Assembly: GCA_964408735.1 (NCBI GenBank)
Contig: CAYPAX010000025.1
Coordinates: forward strand, 1 to 43,765
Direction: 5' to 3'
Source: UBA7887 sp964408735
GTDB taxonomy: Bacteria; Pseudomonadota; Alphaproteobacteria; UBA7887
Length of the DNA: 43,765 nt
Below the pieces are notes generated by a model, which worked only from the letters and a program-made list of their open reading frames with translations, had not been told where the DNA came from and made no database searches. The position numbers were made by a program, and so were the translations under genes. Shown piece by piece: positions 41,548-43,765 of the stretch. Within the stretch, counting starts at the first letter, position 1. Each line of letters starts with the position of its first letter.

Positions 41548-43722
41548 CTATTTCGGCCCTTCTAACAGCGCCCTAGCCTCCTGTAAGTCTGCAGCGTCGA
41601 GACCCTCCGTGAACCAGCCATATATCGACGCCAATAGGTCGTGGGGGGCATGGGCCTCGCCACGTTCCTGAAGATGTCGTGCCAGGGATACGCTGGCGCG
41701 GAGTTCGAACAGCTTGGCTTCTTGGCGCCGAGCGAATTCGATCGCCTCGCAATAGCACGCTTCGCCCTTACCCTCTTCGCCGAGCCGACGATAGAGGTCA
41801 CCGCGAACCCGGATTGTCTCAGCCCGATAAAGCCCCTCACCCCATCGATCCCATGGTTCGTCAGCTTCGTCGAGCAGCGCTTCGGCATCAACCAGGTCAC
41901 CGCGCGCTATTAGGGCTTCAGACAGCAAAGTCTTGAAGTGGGGAACCACCATTCCGGCTCCGGATCTCGAATAATCCTCAATTCCCTGTCGCATCTGGAG
42001 AATGCCTGAGTCTAGCTCTCCCCGGCGTGTCATCGCATAACCCTGTATGGTCGAGGCGAGAGCAAAATAATACGCGATGTTGTGATCGGAACAGAATGCG
42101 ACAGTCTTTTTCGCAATCGTATCAATGCGATCAACGTCACGCATGAAGTCGAAAGTAAGTAGGGGTACAGCCAATGCATATGCTTGGCTATAGACGTGAT
42201 TTGTTTTGAAGGCGGCCTTGACCCCGGCGTCCACATTGGCACGCGCGCGATCCAGGTAGCCGAGACCGGCCAAGGCAATGGACTGCATGATGTAACTCGA
42301 CATCTCATGGTCCTGGCCATAAGTAAGTGCAAGATTCTCGCGCTCGGTGGCATCGAACAAGTCGCGCACGATGTCTAAATGCCTCACGCTGAGCGGGAAC
42401 TGGCCCGACGAAAATGCGAAGAGGCCGATCAGCCTGTGCGCTTCAAGAATGGCATCGTCTCGCTTCTCGCGTTCGGCACGCTCCAGCATGTCTTCGGCCA
42501 TCTTGAGGGCGCGAATACTGTCCCCAACCACCATGTGGTATTGGGAAGCCCCACTGAGCGCTTGAAAAATGTGCTCGCCTTCGCCCGTCGTTTCGCACAG
42601 CTCTGTGATGCGCTCATAGACTTTGCCCGTTTCAGGTGCGGCGTAACCCTTCGTGTTCATCAATGGGGCCGCAAGAACGTTCAGCAGACGCATTTCATGT
42701 TCGGCAGGATTGGACTCGGCTGGCAATACCGGGACGAGCGACAATGCCGTTTGCAGATGCGCGACAGCTTCAACGTTGCTGGAGTGGCGGCTAGCAAGAT
42801 TTCCAGCACTCTCCCAATACGTGATGGCTTCGATGCTTCGCCCGGCCTTTGTCAAATGTTGGGCGATAGTCTCGGGCTCGCTCGTGGCTATGTCGGGAAA
42901 GCGGTTGATTAGCTCATCGGCCACAGCAGAATGAAGCTGAATGCGACGGCTCTTGAGAAGTGACTCGTAAGCCGTATCCCGGATGAGAGCGTGCTTGAAC
43001 AGATAGCTATCATCGGGCGGATCACCGTCGGAAATTATTAGCTCGGCCTCGACCAGTTGTCCAAGTGCGTCGCTCAGTTTCTCGTCGTTCAGCGGCGACA
43101 GGAGAGCCAACAGATCGTAGGAGAACTCGCGGCCGATACAGGCGCCAATCTGCGCCACCTCCTTAGTCCGCCCCAGACGATCAAGCCGCGCCATCAGTGA
43201 ATCGCGCAGCGTCGAGGGTATGGCCAGCCTTGAAAGCGCACCGGTTGACACAAATTCGTTTGCCTTCTCCTCGACGATGCCGCTCTCCAGCACCGTCTTG
43301 GTCAGTTCTTCGACAAATAGCGGCACCCCGTCCGTCTTCGTTACGATCTCGTCAATTACGTTGCGCGGCAATTGTTTGCCACCAGTTACCTGCATGACCA
43401 TTGATGCGGCTAAGCGGCGATCGAGTCGACCAATATTATGTAAGGTTACGTAGTTACGTCCGACCCACGGTGGCGTAAGATCGGGGCGGAAAGTTATCAC
43501 CAGCAATATAGGCGCCAATGCAATCGCATCGATGATCGCGTCGAGCGTTTCCAGCGTCGTCGGATCGGCCCAATGCGCATCCTCGAACAACACCAGTAGC
43601 GGTCCGCCTCGTGCGTGCCGGACGAAGCTGCTGGTAATAGCTGACAGCGTTTCATCCTTTTGCTTCTCTGGCGTGAGACCGTGTTCCGGATAGCGCTGCG
43701 CTGTCTCAAGCCCTAGCCCGGA
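41548..43722 (-). pseudogene. 5'-truncated MalT-like ATPase/TPR protein (adenylate-cyclase-associated type)
   Basis: The readable part (about 724 codons from 43722) corresponds to the C-terminal portion of large signalling ATPases that normally carry an N-terminal class III cyclase domain and an AAA/STAND ATPase. Seen here are the segment RYPEHGLTPEKQKDETL (43649-43695), the Walker B region LLVLFEDAHWADPTTLE, LLVITFRPDLTPPWVGR, DGVPLFVEELTKTVLESG and LMARLDRLGRTKEVAQIGACIGREFSYDLLALL, then TPR-like helices to EARALLEGPK. An in-frame TAA at 43723 cuts it just before the conserved region, so the Walker A part and any cyclase domain are missing. The 43 bp left to the edge show no continuing homology in any frame. 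GC content is lower than in the neighbouring genes. A short version from GTG 43593 is possible but would lack the nucleotide site. Confidence 0.7.
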
Positions 43723-43765
43723 TTATTCACGGCTCGGTAGAATATGGTTGGTGAGCGTATATTAA

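Overview
The window looks like a piece of chromosome from a high-GC alphaproteobacterium, probably of Rhodospirillales type. I infer this from the order mnmE-mnmG-rsmG-parA-parB facing holA-lptE-leuS-DUF3576 lipoprotein, the carD/fdxA neighbourhood, and the GC-rich codon use. Perfect parS sites beside parAB suggest, but do not prove, an origin-proximal position. I see no transposase, integrase, phage gene or CRISPR array.

Left part (1-12.7 kb). A proline iminopeptidase and a PagL-like lipid A deacylase (+ strand) converge on a tightly coupled leftward operon (9130 to 1516, each junction overlapping by 4 nt). The operon encodes a phosphoenolpyruvate mutase fused to a nucleotidyltransferase, phosphonopyruvate decarboxylase, an MMPL/RND-type transporter, a lysylphosphatidylglycerol-synthase-type membrane protein, a stand-alone nucleotidyltransferase and a CDP-alcohol phosphatidyltransferase. 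Read together, this is a candidate pathway that makes a C-P bond, activates the phosphonate as a CMP ester, transfers it to a lipid alcohol and moves the product through the envelope: a putative phosphonolipid locus, and the most interesting item here. Upstream lie a class III cyclase/TolB-like/TPR protein and a cytochrome c.

Middle part (12.8-23.4 kb). This holds two related SAM methyltransferases, a tartrate-dehydrogenase-type enzyme, tRNA-Arg(CCU), a peroxiredoxin-like protein, a hemerythrin-domain protein, a VOC protein, a calcineurin-type phosphatase homologue that has lost its metal ligands, CarD, the 7Fe ferredoxin FdxA, and a coupled TerB/quinone oxidoreductase/Ogt/DUF255 thioredoxin-fold operon.

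Right part (23.5-41.3 kb). This is the conserved housekeeping block: [2Fe-2S] ferredoxin, MnmE, MnmG, RsmG, ParA and ParB on +, with two perfect 16-bp parS sites, one of them inside rsmG; then HolA, LptE, LeuS, a DUF3576 lipoprotein and a major porin with a clear terminator on -. It is followed by a 1224-residue TPR/sulfotransferase protein built as a tandem duplication, a ThiE-like protein and the PLP-homeostasis protein YggS. Two unusual palindromic intergenic elements flank the ThiE-like gene.

Right edge (41.5-43.8 kb). A MalT-like ATPase/TPR gene of the kind usually fused to an adenylate cyclase lacks its N-terminal half, because an in-frame stop lies just before the conserved segment. 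It is probably a decayed, acquired gene.
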